From Streptomyces jumonjinensis (GTDB taxonomy: Bacteria; Actinomycetota; Actinomycetes; Streptomycetales; Streptomycetaceae), in contig NZ_VCLA01000172.1 of NCBI RefSeq assembly GCF_009600885.1, positions 16,588 through 80,587 of the forward strand: a DNA stretch of 64,000 nucleotides, given 5' to 3'. The first letter of the stretch is position 1. The number at the start of each line of letters is the position of its first letter. The translations under genes were made by a program, and so were the position numbers. Of the stretch, positions 50,747-58,614 are shown piece by piece. A model generated the notes under the pieces. The model did not search any database and had not been told where the DNA came from. It was given only the letters and a program-made list of their open reading frames with translations.

Positions 50747-53182
50747 GTGGACGCGAAAGTTCTCGACGCCCAGAAATGGGTGAACGCGACCTACGGGAGC
50801 GTCGCCGGATACAAGCGGTGCCCGGAGGACGGCCGTACGGGCTGGTCCACCATGGAGGCCCTGACCATGGGCCTCCAGCACGAGCTGGGCATCAGCCCGC
50901 TGGTCGCCAGTTTCGGGCCCACCACGATCGCCAAGCTCCAGGCCCTCGGCGACATCGGGTTCGGCTGGAACACGAACAGTAATATCGTCCGCATCATCCA
51001 GCACGGCCTGTTCTGCAAAGGCTACTGGGGCGCCAACGGCTTCGGCGAGTACGGCGCGGTCACCACCGAGGCCGTGAAGAACCTGCGTCTCGACATGGGC
51101 CTGCCCGACGGCGGCATGGGCACCGCGGGCGGCCAGACCACCCCGGCCATCTTCAAGTGCATCCTCAACATGGACGCCTATGTCAGGGTGGGCACGGGCA
51201 CCGACGAGATCCGCTCGATCCAGCGCTGGCTGAACGGCCGTTACTGGCAGAGGAGCGCCTACAGCATCGGCCCCTGCGACGGGATCTACTCCCGCGATGT
51301 GCAGAAGGCGCTGATGACCGGTCTCCAGTACGAGCTGGGCATCGCCACTCCCAACGGGAACTTCGGTCCGGCGACGCAGGCCGCGCTGAAGACGAAGAAT
51401 CTGGCCCAGGGCGACTCCGGCATCTTCGTCGAGATGTTCTCGGCCGCGTGTGTGTTCAACTCGCCGGTGCCGTCCGGCGGCAGCGACCCGGGCACTCCCA
51501 CGACCTGGCGCAGCACCTTCGACGCCAAGCTCGCCGAGTGGGTGTCGGTCTTCCAGGCGTTCTCCAAGCTGTGGCCGGAGTCGGGCCGGGGGGACTATCA
51601 GACCTGGGCGCAGCTCCTGGTGTCGACGGGCGACCCGGACCGTCCGGTGAACGGCAGCGACACCCGGTTCGAGATCACCCCCTCGCGGGCGAAGTATCTG
51701 AAGGACAACGGCTATCTGCTCGTGGGCCGTTATGTGTACGACCCGCCGGGTTCGACCCTGGACAAGGAGATCAAGCCCGGGGAGCTCAAGACGATCTTCG
51801 ACGCGGGGCTGCGGGTCTTCCCGATCTATCAGGACAACGCGCGCAGGCTCAGCGACTTCACCTACACCGCGGGATTCCAGCACGCCCTGAAGGCGCATGA
51901 CGCCTGTGTCGGCTACGGCTTCAACCGGGGCACGACGATCTACTTCGCGGTGGACTACGACGCCACCCAGCAGGAGATCGACGGCAGCCCCGAGGGCATC
52001 GTCACCTACTTCCACGGTGTCGCCGCCGGCCTGGCCAGCAAGGGCAAGCGGTATGTCCACGGCGTCTACGGATCGCGGAACGTCTGCGCGAACGTGACGA
52101 AGCAGACAGGTGCCCGCTATTCCTTTGTCTCGGGTATGTCCTGGGGCTTCTCCGGGAATCTCGGCTTCCCGATCCCGGCGAACTGGTCCTACAACCAGAT
52201 CAAGGAATTCAAGGTCGTCAACGGGGCGGACACCTTCGACCTGGACCGCAACGCGGTCTCGGGCGCGGATCCGGGCGAGGGCTCCGTCAACCGGCCCACG
52301 GGACCGGCGGACGAGTTCATCAGCTACGTCACACAACTTCTCCAGATCGCCAGGGAGTACGGCAAGGGCGACCCGAACAAGCTCGTCATGGAGTACATAC
52401 GCCACAAGCGGTACGGCGACTGGGACTGGGACATCCTGATCGGCTCTTACGACAGCGGATTCGTGAAGTTCGCGAATTCCAAGGGCATGTATGTGAAGAC
52501 GGAGTTCACGGATCCGTTCACCGGGCATGAACTGGGCGCGGAACACCTGATGGCATCGGCCAACGGCCACTACGTGTCGTGGAAGCCCGCCAATCCCCGT
52601 TCCGTCAACGAAGGCGATGTCGCGGGCTGGGGCGGCGACCTTCTGACGTTCTACGCCGAGTGGCGTCATGCCCTGTCCACCTACCCTTCCGGCCATGCGT
52701 TCGCCATGGCGAATCTGGCGAAGGTCGGGGTGGCCTCCTCCTTCGGCTTCAACGATCTGATCGAGGACGCGGACGCCTGGCTGCTGGCCGATGCGGTGCG
52801 CGGCGGCAAGGACATCGCCACCGCGGTCCGGGAGCTCTACCACCTCGGCGGAGGGCTCAAGCGCTTCCAGCGGTACTGGCAGGGCCGGTTCAACGGGAAC
52901 GCCACGGACGCCAAGTTCCTGGCGCACAACATCCTCACCGCGACGGACGACAAGGAAGTCGTGTTGGCGCAGGGCGGTCTGGTCACGTATCGGGGCGGCA
53001 TCAAGACCCTTCCCGTGATGCTCAGCGCCAGCGAACTGGAGCCGTTCGAACAGGGCTTCGTTGATACGCTCCTCGCCCGCACCGGTGCGGAGGCGCGGAA
53101 GGCGGCCACGTACCGGAAGAACCATCAGGCCTATCTGCGCGCTGCCGAGGCGCGCGCCGAGAGGCGCTCTGCAAGGAAGTGA
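50747..53182 (+). CDS. Multidomain DUF1906 (glycoside-hydrolase-like) protein without signal peptide
   Basis: 811 aa. Start GTG 50747 has GGAG 8 bp upstream; TTG 50741 is too close. Domains: two peptidoglycan-binding-like helical modules (about 1-125 and 140-240, each ending in a FGPxT...AL pattern), a DUF1906 TIM-barrel-like domain (about 245-507; YLLVGRYVYDPPG, VFPIYQDNARR, TIYFAVDYDATQ, HGVYGSRNVC), and an unrecognised C-terminal region (about 515-811) rich in Trp, Gly and Asp (RYGDWDWDILIGSYDSG, GHELGAEHLMASANG). No Sec or Tat signal is present, odd for wall-binding modules. Followed by two envelope genes 3 bp apart or overlapping. Confidence 0.85.
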   Translation: MDAKVLDAQKWVNATYGSVAGYKRCPEDGRTGWSTMEALTMGLQHELGISPLVASFGPTTIAKLQALGDIGFGWNTNSNIVRIIQHGLFCKGYWGANGFGEYGAVTTEAVKNLRLDMGLPDGGMGTAGGQTTPAIFKCILNMDAYVRVGTGTDEIRSIQRWLNGRYWQRSAYSIGPCDGIYSRDVQKALMTGLQYELGIATPNGNFGPATQAALKTKNLAQGDSGIFVEMFSAACVFNSPVPSGGSDPGTPTTWRSTFDAKLAEWVSVFQAFSKLWPESGRGDYQTWAQLLVSTGDPDRPVNGSDTRFEITPSRAKYLKDNGYLLVGRYVYDPPGSTLDKEIKPGELKTIFDAGLRVFPIYQDNARRLSDFTYTAGFQHALKAHDACVGYGFNRGTTIYFAVDYDATQQEIDGSPEGIVTYFHGVAAGLASKGKRYVHGVYGSRNVCANVTKQTGARYSFVSGMSWGFSGNLGFPIPANWSYNQIKEFKVVNGADTFDLDRNAVSGADPGEGSVNRPTGPADEFISYVTQLLQIAREYGKGDPNKLVMEYIRHKRYGDWDWDILIGSYDSGFVKFANSKGMYVKTEFTDPFTGHELGAEHLMASANGHYVSWKPANPRSVNEGDVAGWGGDLLTFYAEWRHALSTYPSGHAFAMANLAKVGVASSFGFNDLIEDADAWLLADAVRGGKDIATAVRELYHLGGGLKRFQRYWQGRFNGNATDAKFLAHNILTATDDKEVVLAQGGLVTYRGGIKTLPVMLSASELEPFEQGFVDTLLARTGAEARKAATYRKNHQAYLRAAEARAERRSARK

Positions 53183-53185
53183 CCA

Positions 53186-53524
53186 ATGCGTCGGTTGGGT
53201 CCAGTGGCGTGGCTGGCGCTGGCCATCGCCTCCACGGCGCTGCTGGGCGTCTCATGGTTCACGGGCGTCTTCTCCAGCGGTCTCGACATCGTCGAGACCT
53301 GTGCCTCCGTCGGGCGCCCGCTCGACCGTGCATACCACGACGAGCATCTGGAGGAGCAGCAGGGGCGGTTCCCGCTGACCAGCAAGTGCGACGCCGACTA
53401 CGACCTCGTTCCGGTCTGGGTGAACCCGGCGATCGTCGTCCTGTCATCGCTGAGCGTGGCGTGTGTGGGGGCCGCCGTGTGGTCTGCGGCCTCCCGTCTG
53501 AGAATGAGGAGGGAAAAGTCGTGA
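53186..53524 (+). CDS. Two-helix membrane protein with external loop
   Basis: 112 aa. Helix 1 (WLALAIASTALLGVSWFTGVF) and helix 2 (NPAIVVLSSLSVACVGAAVWS) flank a ~45-residue loop with two cysteines (VETCASVG, TSKCDADYDL) that could form a disulfide outside. The ATG follows AAGGAAG and lies 3 bp after the DUF1906 stop. Its stop overlaps the next start. No family recognised. Its place suggests a membrane anchor or release factor for the DUF1906 protein. Confidence 0.8.
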   Translation: MRRLGPVAWLALAIASTALLGVSWFTGVFSSGLDIVETCASVGRPLDRAYHDEHLEEQQGRFPLTSKCDADYDLVPVWVNPAIVVLSSLSVACVGAAVWSAASRLRMRREKS

Positions 53525-54192
53525 TGGTTCGCGAATTCTCACGGCGCCGGTTCGTCGGCGCCACCGGCGCGGCGGCCGGTGTGGCAGTACTCGGGTCGCT
53601 CGGCGCGGCCGGTCCCGCGGCTGCCGCCGCCCCGGCGGCGTCCGGGGTGTGGCGGGGAAACCGGTCGGCGAACGGCTGGCCGGTGCTGGAAGAGGCCGAG
53701 GAGTTCGCCATCGAGGGCAGCGGTCGCACCGTGCGCCTCGCCGGCGGCGACACGGCCGTGATCCTGCTGCATGTGGCCCGCCGCTTCCACTACGAGATCG
53801 ACCAGCTCCGGCGGGGGGATGTGCACGGCCACACCCGGTCGCGCCGGACCCGCGCGCGGTACGAGTCGAACTATCTGTCCGGCACGGCGATAGCGATCCG
53901 CCCGGAGGGCTACCCGGTGGGCGTCAAGGGCGGTCTGTACCCGCGGGAACTGGTGATCGTCCGGGACATCCTGGTGGAGCTGGACGGAGCCGTGGTGTGG
54001 GGCGGTGATCTGAGCACGCCCAAGGAGTCCCACTTCGAGATCGCGCTCAAGCCCGGTCACCCGAAGCTGAAGGGCGTCGCACGGAAGATCCAGGGCTGGA
54101 ACGACAGTCCGGGTGAGGGTGCGGGCGCGGTCGACGCGTTCGAACCGAAGCGACGGGCGCAGGCGAAGAAGTTCGCCCTCCGCACCGCGTAA
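53524..54192 (+). CDS. Tat-exported M15-like pseudo-peptidase
   Basis: 222 aa. Tat signal REFSRRRFVGATGAAAGV with an AAA-rich cleavage region near 36. The body has the M15 (D-Ala-D-Ala carboxypeptidase/VanY-like) layout: NGWPVLEEAEEF, HVARRFHYEID, ESNYLSGTAIAIRP, VVWGGDLSTPKESHFEIAL. In the SxHxxGxAxD zinc motif the His is Tyr117 and the Asp is Ala124; only the last histidine (His170, SHFEI) remains. It therefore cannot bind zinc normally. AGGAGG upstream serves ATG 53524 or GTG 53521. The stop is inside a 19-bp duplication. Confidence 0.82.
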   Translation: MVREFSRRRFVGATGAAAGVAVLGSLGAAGPAAAAAPAASGVWRGNRSANGWPVLEEAEEFAIEGSGRTVRLAGGDTAVILLHVARRFHYEIDQLRRGDVHGHTRSRRTRARYESNYLSGTAIAIRPEGYPVGVKGGLYPRELVIVRDILVELDGAVVWGGDLSTPKESHFEIALKPGHPKLKGVARKIQGWNDSPGEGAGAVDAFEPKRRAQAKKFALRTA

Positions 54193-54208
54193 CGCCCTCC
54201 GCACCGCG
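54174..54208 (+). repeat. 19-bp duplication across the stop codon of the M15-like gene
   Basis: CGCCCTCCGCACCGCG occurs at 54174-54189 and again at 54193-54208. The TAA stop (54190-54192) is the spacer. Confidence 0.9.
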
Positions 54209-54223
54209 GCGAGCGGTCGCCAT

Positions 54224-54270
54224 CGAGCGGGAGTCCGCTCCGGTCACATACCGGAGCGGGCTCCCGCTCG
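54224..54270 (+). terminator. Terminator of the DUF1906 operon
   Basis: CGAGCGGGAGTCCGCTCCGG (54224-54243) and its near-perfect complement (54251-54270; 19 of 20) flank a TCACATA loop. Confidence 0.9.
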
Positions 54271-54402
54271 TCTCCGAGGCCCGAGGGTCTGATTCCGGAC
54301 CGCGTCAACCGCCATTCGGGTACCAGGAGGACTGGCCCATTTGATGTATGCACGGCTCCCTTTGCATTTGCGGTCGAGTTGCGCATCATGAAGGACGATC
54401 TT

Positions 54403-54421
54403 GCGGAATGCACTATTCCGC
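54403..54421. promoter_or_regulatory. GCGGAAT/ATTCCGC palindrome in the NlpC/P60 upstream region
   Basis: A perfect 7-bp inverted repeat with a 5-bp spacer sits in a notably A/T-richer stretch (about 54330-54545) upstream of the riboswitch. That stretch probably contains the promoter of the riboswitch transcript. I see no gene in it. Confidence 0.5.
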
Positions 54422-54543
54422 CGCTGGTACGGGCATGCTCAGGTGTCGTGGGCCGGACCCCTTCCCGGCCATGTCCACCTGAACAGAGCAAGGGTGGTAA
54501 AACTCACATATCGCCGTTTCTGCTCGGAATTTCGCCATGCCGT

Positions 54544-54786
54544 GGGTCAAGATCCCTGGGACGACAAGCCCCCGTCACCTCGGCGGGGCGGTCCGGGCGG
54601 ACGCCGAGTCCTGCCGCCGCTTCGGATGACTGGTCGACAGGAAGTGCTTCGGCAGGAGTGGAGGACCCAGGCAGTACGGGGCAGCCGGCATCCGGCAGTC
54701 CCTCGGGGTGAAGCCGCGTCAAGCGGCCGGGCACCTTCGTCCGCCCGAACCCGACAGGTCATCCTTCACAGGCGGCTGACGAAGGG
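54544..54786 (+). promoter_or_regulatory. Cyclic di-AMP (ydaO-type) riboswitch
   Basis: The leader of the NlpC/P60 gene shows the actinobacterial ydaO pattern: GTCAAGATCCCTGGGACGAC near the 5' end, GACGCCGAGTCCTGCCGCC, GGCAGGAGTGGAG, CTCGGGGTGAAGCCGC, GTCCGCCCGAACCCGACAG and CACAGGCGGCTGACGAAGGG at the 3' end. The last block merges into the ribosome binding site (GAAGGG 54781-54786). Streptomyces uses this switch before wall-remodelling genes (rpf and NlpC/P60), where c-di-AMP lowers expression. Confidence 0.85.
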
Positions 54787-54792
54787 TTGCGC

Positions 54793-55269
54793 ATGAGTGC
54801 GCAGACAAACGTCCCGTTTCTGATGAGCCGCGCGGGGGCCGTCTCGGCCCTCACCCTCGCCGCCATGGGCGGTTCGCTCCTGGTGCCCGGGGGTACCCCC
54901 GAGGCGCAGGCCGCGTCCTCCCACGCGGGCAAGGCGCTTGAGGTGGCGGCGTCGAAGAAGGGCTCGCCGTACCGGTACGGCGGCACCGGGCCCTCTCGCT
55001 TCGACTGCTCCGGGCTGACCCTCTACTCGTACAAGAAGGCGGGCAAGAAGCTCCCGCGCACGGCACAGCAGCAGTACAACCGGACCAAGCGGGTGTCGGC
55101 GTCCGGGCGCAAGGCCGGTGATCTGGTCTTCTTCCACTCCGGCGGGTACGTCTACCACGTCGGCATCTACGCCGGGAAGGGAAAGATCTGGCACTCGCCC
55201 AAGCGGGGTTCCTGGGTGAAGCTGGACAAGATCTGGAGCAAGAACGTCAGATACGGCCGGGTGGGCTGA
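54793..55269 (+). CDS. NlpC/P60 cell-wall endopeptidase
   Basis: 158 aa. The signal peptide ends near residue 41 (TPEAQAASS). A single NlpC/P60 domain has catalytic Cys72 in SRFDCSGLTLY, His122 in YVYHVGIY and the third polar residue His134 in KIWHSP. It cuts D-Glu/meso-DAP type bonds in peptidoglycan stems. It has no separate wall-binding domain. ATG 54793 has GAAGGG 6 bp upstream. Expression should follow the riboswitch in its leader. Confidence 0.95.
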   Translation: MSAQTNVPFLMSRAGAVSALTLAAMGGSLLVPGGTPEAQAASSHAGKALEVAASKKGSPYRYGGTGPSRFDCSGLTLYSYKKAGKKLPRTAQQQYNRTKRVSASGRKAGDLVFFHSGGYVYHVGIYAGKGKIWHSPKRGSWVKLDKIWSKNVRYGRVG

Positions 55270-55390
55270 CGGTCTCCCGGCGATCCCGTGAAGGCCCCGG
55301 CGGGCCGCACGGGACCGCCGGGATGCGCGGGACCGGCGGTTCCGTGCAGGACCGGCGCGCACACGCAGGACCGCCAGGACGAGCGGGACC

Positions 55391-55444
55391 GGTGGCGCGC
55401 GCAGGGCCGGTGGCGCGCGCAGGGCCGGTGGCGCGCGCTCTCAG
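55391..55444 (-). repeat. 18-bp tandem repeat, three units, abutting a stop codon
   Basis: GGTGGCGCGCGCAGGGCC at 55391, 55409 and (diverging in its last 6 bases) 55427. The third unit contains the stop codon of the minus-strand ATPase gene (55441-55443). Confidence 0.85.
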
Positions 55445-55872
55445 CTGTGGGCCGGGGCGGCCCAGGGCAGCGCGATCCAGACCGTTTTGCCGCCCTGCGG
55501 GGTGGGGGTGACGGTGAGTCTCCCCCTGCCCTCCGCCGTGAGGCTGCGGACGATCGCCATGCCGCGGCCGTTGTCCTGGCGTACCGCCGCGGGCAGCCGC
55601 TGCGGCTGGCGCGGATGGCTGTCGGTCACCCCGATGCGCAGCCCGTCGCCCAGCTCCAGCGCCAGATCGACCGTGAAGGCGGGCGACTGTCCGAAGGTGT
55701 GCTGCACGGCGTTGGTGGCGAGTTCCGAGACGATCAGCCTGACGGTGTGGACGGGATCGCCGCCGGCCGGCAGTCCCCACTCCGCGACGACGTCGGCGGC
55801 GAATCTCCGTGCCGCGGCCACCGAGGCGGGATCGCTCGGCAGAGTGACGGAGGCTTCCCGGATGTCTGCCAT
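55441..55872 (-). CDS. RsbW-like ATP-binding regulatory protein
   Basis: 143 aa HATPase_c domain. N-box VRLIVSELATNAVQHTFG, G1-like VTDSHPRQPQRL and G2 DNGRGMAIVRSLTAEGRG, then WIALPW at the end. ATG 55872 is chosen: GGGAAGG lies about 8 bp upstream, and the longer frame to 55968 adds an unlike Arg-rich stretch. Anti-sigma or signalling orphan; no partner gene is adjacent. Confidence 0.88.
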   Translation of the reverse strand: MADIREASVTLPSDPASVAAARRFAADVVAEWGLPAGGDPVHTVRLIVSELATNAVQHTFGQSPAFTVDLALELGDGLRIGVTDSHPRQPQRLPAAVRQDNGRGMAIVRSLTAEGRGRLTVTPTPQGGKTVWIALPWAAPAHS

Positions 55873-56080
55873 GGCGACGCTTCCCTTCCCCACCGCGGCC
55901 GGGCTCCGAACTCGAAGCCGGGGAATGACGCGGGCGGCCACGGATTGCGCTGGCCGCCAGACTGCCATTCCTCGTGTCCCCGGATGCGGCGATCCACCAA
56001 GATGTGCAGATATCTGTCGCTCAAAACGGTGAACTCTGCGACGTGGCGTGCAGGATCGTCAGGGACACCCCCCATCCGGC

Positions 56081-57247
56081 TCAGAGCATCCGAGCGCCCA
56101 CCGCGTCGGGCGGCGCGGTCCCGGCGACCGTCGAGACCGCATGTGCGATCTGCGGGCCGGTCAGATCGGCGCGGGCCGTCAACCGCAGCCGCGAGATGCC
56201 GTCCGGCACCGACGGAGGACGGAAACAGCCGACGGCGAGACCGGCGGCCCCGCACCGCGCCGCCCACTCCACCGCCGCCTCGGGCGACGGCGCCCGTACG
56301 GAGACCACGGCGGCGTCGGGCCGGACGGCCGTCAGACCCCGTGCCGTGAGACCGCGGTGGAGCGCTCCCGCGGCTGAGCGCACCCGGTCCGCGCGCTCCG
56401 GCTCGCGCTTCAGCAGCCGCAGCGCGGCCAGCGCCGCTCCGGCGGCGGCCGGGGCCAGACCGGTGTCGAAGATGAAGGTCCGGGCGGTGTTGACCAGATG
56501 GCCGATCACCCTGGCCGGTCCGAGGACCGCACCGCCCTGGCTGCCCAGCGACTTGGAGAGGGTGAGCGTGGCGACCACCCCCGCGCCGCCCGCGATACCC
56601 GCCGCGTGGAGCGCGCCCCGCCCGCCGTCGCCGAGTACGCCGAGACCGTGCGCGTCGTCCACCAGCAGCGCCGCGCCGCGCGCCCGGCAGAGCTCGGCGA
56701 GCGCGGCCAGCGGAGCCACGTCCCCGTCCACCGAGAAGACCGAGTCCGTGACCACGAGCGCGCGCCGCCCCGGCTCGGCGTCGAGCGCCTTGCCCACCGC
56801 GTCCGGGTCGGTGTGCGCGGCGATCGCGGTCCGGGCGCGCGACAGCCGGCAGCCGTCCACGATGGAGGCGTGATTGCCCGCGTCGGAGACGATGAGCGAC
56901 TCCCGCCCGCTGAGCGCGGTCACCGCGGCGAGATTGGCCGCGTAGCCGGAGGCCAGCACCAGCGCGGCCTCGAATCCGCAGAACGCGGCCAGTTCGGCTT
57001 CGAGTTCGGCGTGGAGCGCGGTGCTGCCGGTGACCAGCCGGGAGCCGGTGGCGCCCGCGCCCCAGCGGTGGGCCGCCTCGGCCGCCGCCCCGGTGATCTC
57101 CGGATGGCGGGTCAGGCCCAGATAGTCGTTCCCGGCCAGATCGAGCGGCCGGGCCCCGGCGGTACGGGGCCGGAGCACCCGGGTGAGGCCCGCCCGCTCA
57201 CGACGGCGCGACTCGTCCTCGATCCACTCGAAAGGATCCTGGGTCAT
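56081..57247 (-). CDS. bioF: 8-amino-7-oxononanoate synthase
   Basis: 388 aa PLP-dependent alpha-oxoamine synthase that condenses pimeloyl-thioester with L-alanine in biotin synthesis. NDYLGLTRHPEI near the N-terminus, SGYAANLAAVTAL, DDAHGLGVLGDGGRG and the PLP lysine in LTLSKSLGSQGGAVLG. Divergent from bioB across a 206-bp gap with a long inverted repeat, so probably regulated together with bioBAD. Confidence 0.94.
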   Translation of the reverse strand: MTQDPFEWIEDESRRRERAGLTRVLRPRTAGARPLDLAGNDYLGLTRHPEITGAAAEAAHRWGAGATGSRLVTGSTALHAELEAELAAFCGFEAALVLASGYAANLAAVTALSGRESLIVSDAGNHASIVDGCRLSRARTAIAAHTDPDAVGKALDAEPGRRALVVTDSVFSVDGDVAPLAALAELCRARGAALLVDDAHGLGVLGDGGRGALHAAGIAGGAGVVATLTLSKSLGSQGGAVLGPARVIGHLVNTARTFIFDTGLAPAAAGAALAALRLLKREPERADRVRSAAGALHRGLTARGLTAVRPDAAVVSVRAPSPEAAVEWAARCGAAGLAVGCFRPPSVPDGISRLRLTARADLTGPQIAHAVSTVAGTAPPDAVGARML

Positions 57248-57336
57248 GGTCGTCGGGCCTCTTCCGGTGCGAAGGTCCCCGGGGCACCGGGGGATTGACG
57301 GATTCGGTGGCGCGAAGGGCTTTTTGTAGGCAGCGC

Positions 57337-57402
57337 ACAGACCCTAGCCGGGGCCGTCCGCACGGCGAATGTGGTCCTGCACACACGTCGGCCAGGGTCT
57401 GT
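57337..57402. promoter_or_regulatory. Inverted repeat in the bioF-bioB divergent promoter
   Basis: ACAGACCCTAGCCGG (57337-57351) and TCGGCCAGGGTCTGT (57388-57402) are inverted, matching at about 13 of 15 positions, 36 bp apart. The placement between divergent biotin genes suggests paired operator half-regions or two copies of one operator in opposite orientation. Neither BirA nor BioQ is encoded here. Confidence 0.65.
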
Positions 57403-57453
57403 TGTGGGGTTCCACCTTTCCCCGGGCGTCTCCCGTGCGCCAGGATCGGCGTC

Positions 57454-58614
57454 ATGGACCTGCTGAACACGCTGGTGGAGAAGGGGCTGCGGCGCGAGCC
57501 GCCGACCCGTGAAGAGGCGCTCGCCGTACTGGCGACCTCCGACGACGAGCTGCTCGACGTGGTGGCCGCGGCGGGGAGGGTACGCCGTCAGTGGTTCGGA
57601 CGGCGGGTGAAACTGAACTATCTCGTCAATCTCAAATCGGGGCTGTGCCCCGAGGACTGCTCCTACTGCTCCCAGCGGCTCGGGTCCAAGGCGGAGATCC
57701 TGAAGTACACCTGGCTCAAGCCGCACGAGGCGTCGGAGGCCGCGGCGGCCGGGGTCGCGGGCGGCGCGAAGCGCGTCTGTCTGGTGGCGAGCGGCCGGGG
57801 CCCGACCGACCGGGATGTGGACCGCGTCTCGAAGACCATCGAGGCGATCAAGGAGCAGAACGAGGACGTCGAGGTGTGCGCCTGTCTCGGGCTGCTCTCC
57901 GCGGGCCAGGCCGAGCGGCTGCGGGACGCGGGAGCGGACGCGTACAACCACAATCTCAACACCTCCGAGGGGACCTACGGGGACATCACCACCACCCACA
58001 CCTACGCGGACCGGGTGGACACGGTCCACCAGGCGCAGGCGGCGGGGCTCTCGGCCTGCTCCGGGCTGATCGCGGGCATGGGCGAGGCGGATGAGGACCT
58101 GGTCGACGTGGTCTTCTCGCTGCGCGAGCTGGACCCGGACTCGGTGCCGGTGAACTTTCTGATCCCCTTCGAGGGCACTCCGCTGGCCAAGGAGTGGAAT
58201 CTGACGCCGCAGCGCTGTCTGCGGATTCTGGCGATGGTGCGGTTCGTCTGCCCCGATGTGGAGGTACGGCTCGCGGGCGGACGCGAGGTGCATCTGCGCT
58301 CGATGCAGCCGCTCGCGCTGCACCTGGTGAACTCGATCTTCCTGGGCGACTATCTGACCAGCGAGGGCCAGGCCGGCAAGGCGGATCTGGACATGATCGC
58401 CGACGCGGGCTTCGAGGTGGAGGGCGCGGGCACGGCCACCCTCCCCGAGCACCGGGAGCGCGGCGGCTGCGGCTCGGTGTGCGGCAGCGGAAGCGCGGCC
58501 GACGCGCCGACGGAACAGCCGGTCGAGCCGGCGGACGAGGCTCCCGCCGCGCGGACGGATCTGGTGACCGTGCGCCGCCGCGGCGCCGGAACGGATCTCG
58601 CCCCCAATGCCTGA
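57454..58614 (+). CDS. bioB: Biotin synthase
   Basis: 386 aa radical SAM enzyme that inserts sulfur into dethiobiotin. The cluster motif CPEDCSYCSQR (CxxxCxxC) is intact, followed by YNHNLNTSEGTYGDI and RLAGGREVHLRSMQPLALH. The C-terminus extends about 40 residues beyond the usual core, with a Cys-rich GGCGSVCGSG and a disordered acidic tail, common in actinobacterial BioB. ATG 57454. Overlaps bioA by 8 bp. Confidence 0.96.
   Translation: MDLLNTLVEKGLRREPPTREEALAVLATSDDELLDVVAAAGRVRRQWFGRRVKLNYLVNLKSGLCPEDCSYCSQRLGSKAEILKYTWLKPHEASEAAAAGVAGGAKRVCLVASGRGPTDRDVDRVSKTIEAIKEQNEDVEVCACLGLLSAGQAERLRDAGADAYNHNLNTSEGTYGDITTTHTYADRVDTVHQAQAAGLSACSGLIAGMGEADEDLVDVVFSLRELDPDSVPVNFLIPFEGTPLAKEWNLTPQRCLRILAMVRFVCPDVEVRLAGGREVHLRSMQPLALHLVNSIFLGDYLTSEGQAGKADLDMIADAGFEVEGAGTATLPEHRERGGCGSVCGSGSAADAPTEQPVEPADEAPAARTDLVTVRRRGAGTDLAPNA

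Noticed and set aside
50491..50982. Plus-strand open frame before the DUF1906 gene
   Set aside because: It reads through a 21-bp tandem repeat and then overlaps the well-supported DUF1906 gene by more than 200 bp in another frame.
54401..54796. 131-codon frame in the leader of the NlpC/P60 gene
   Set aside because: The region reads as promoter plus c-di-AMP riboswitch. The frame has no ribosome binding site and overlaps conserved RNA blocks.
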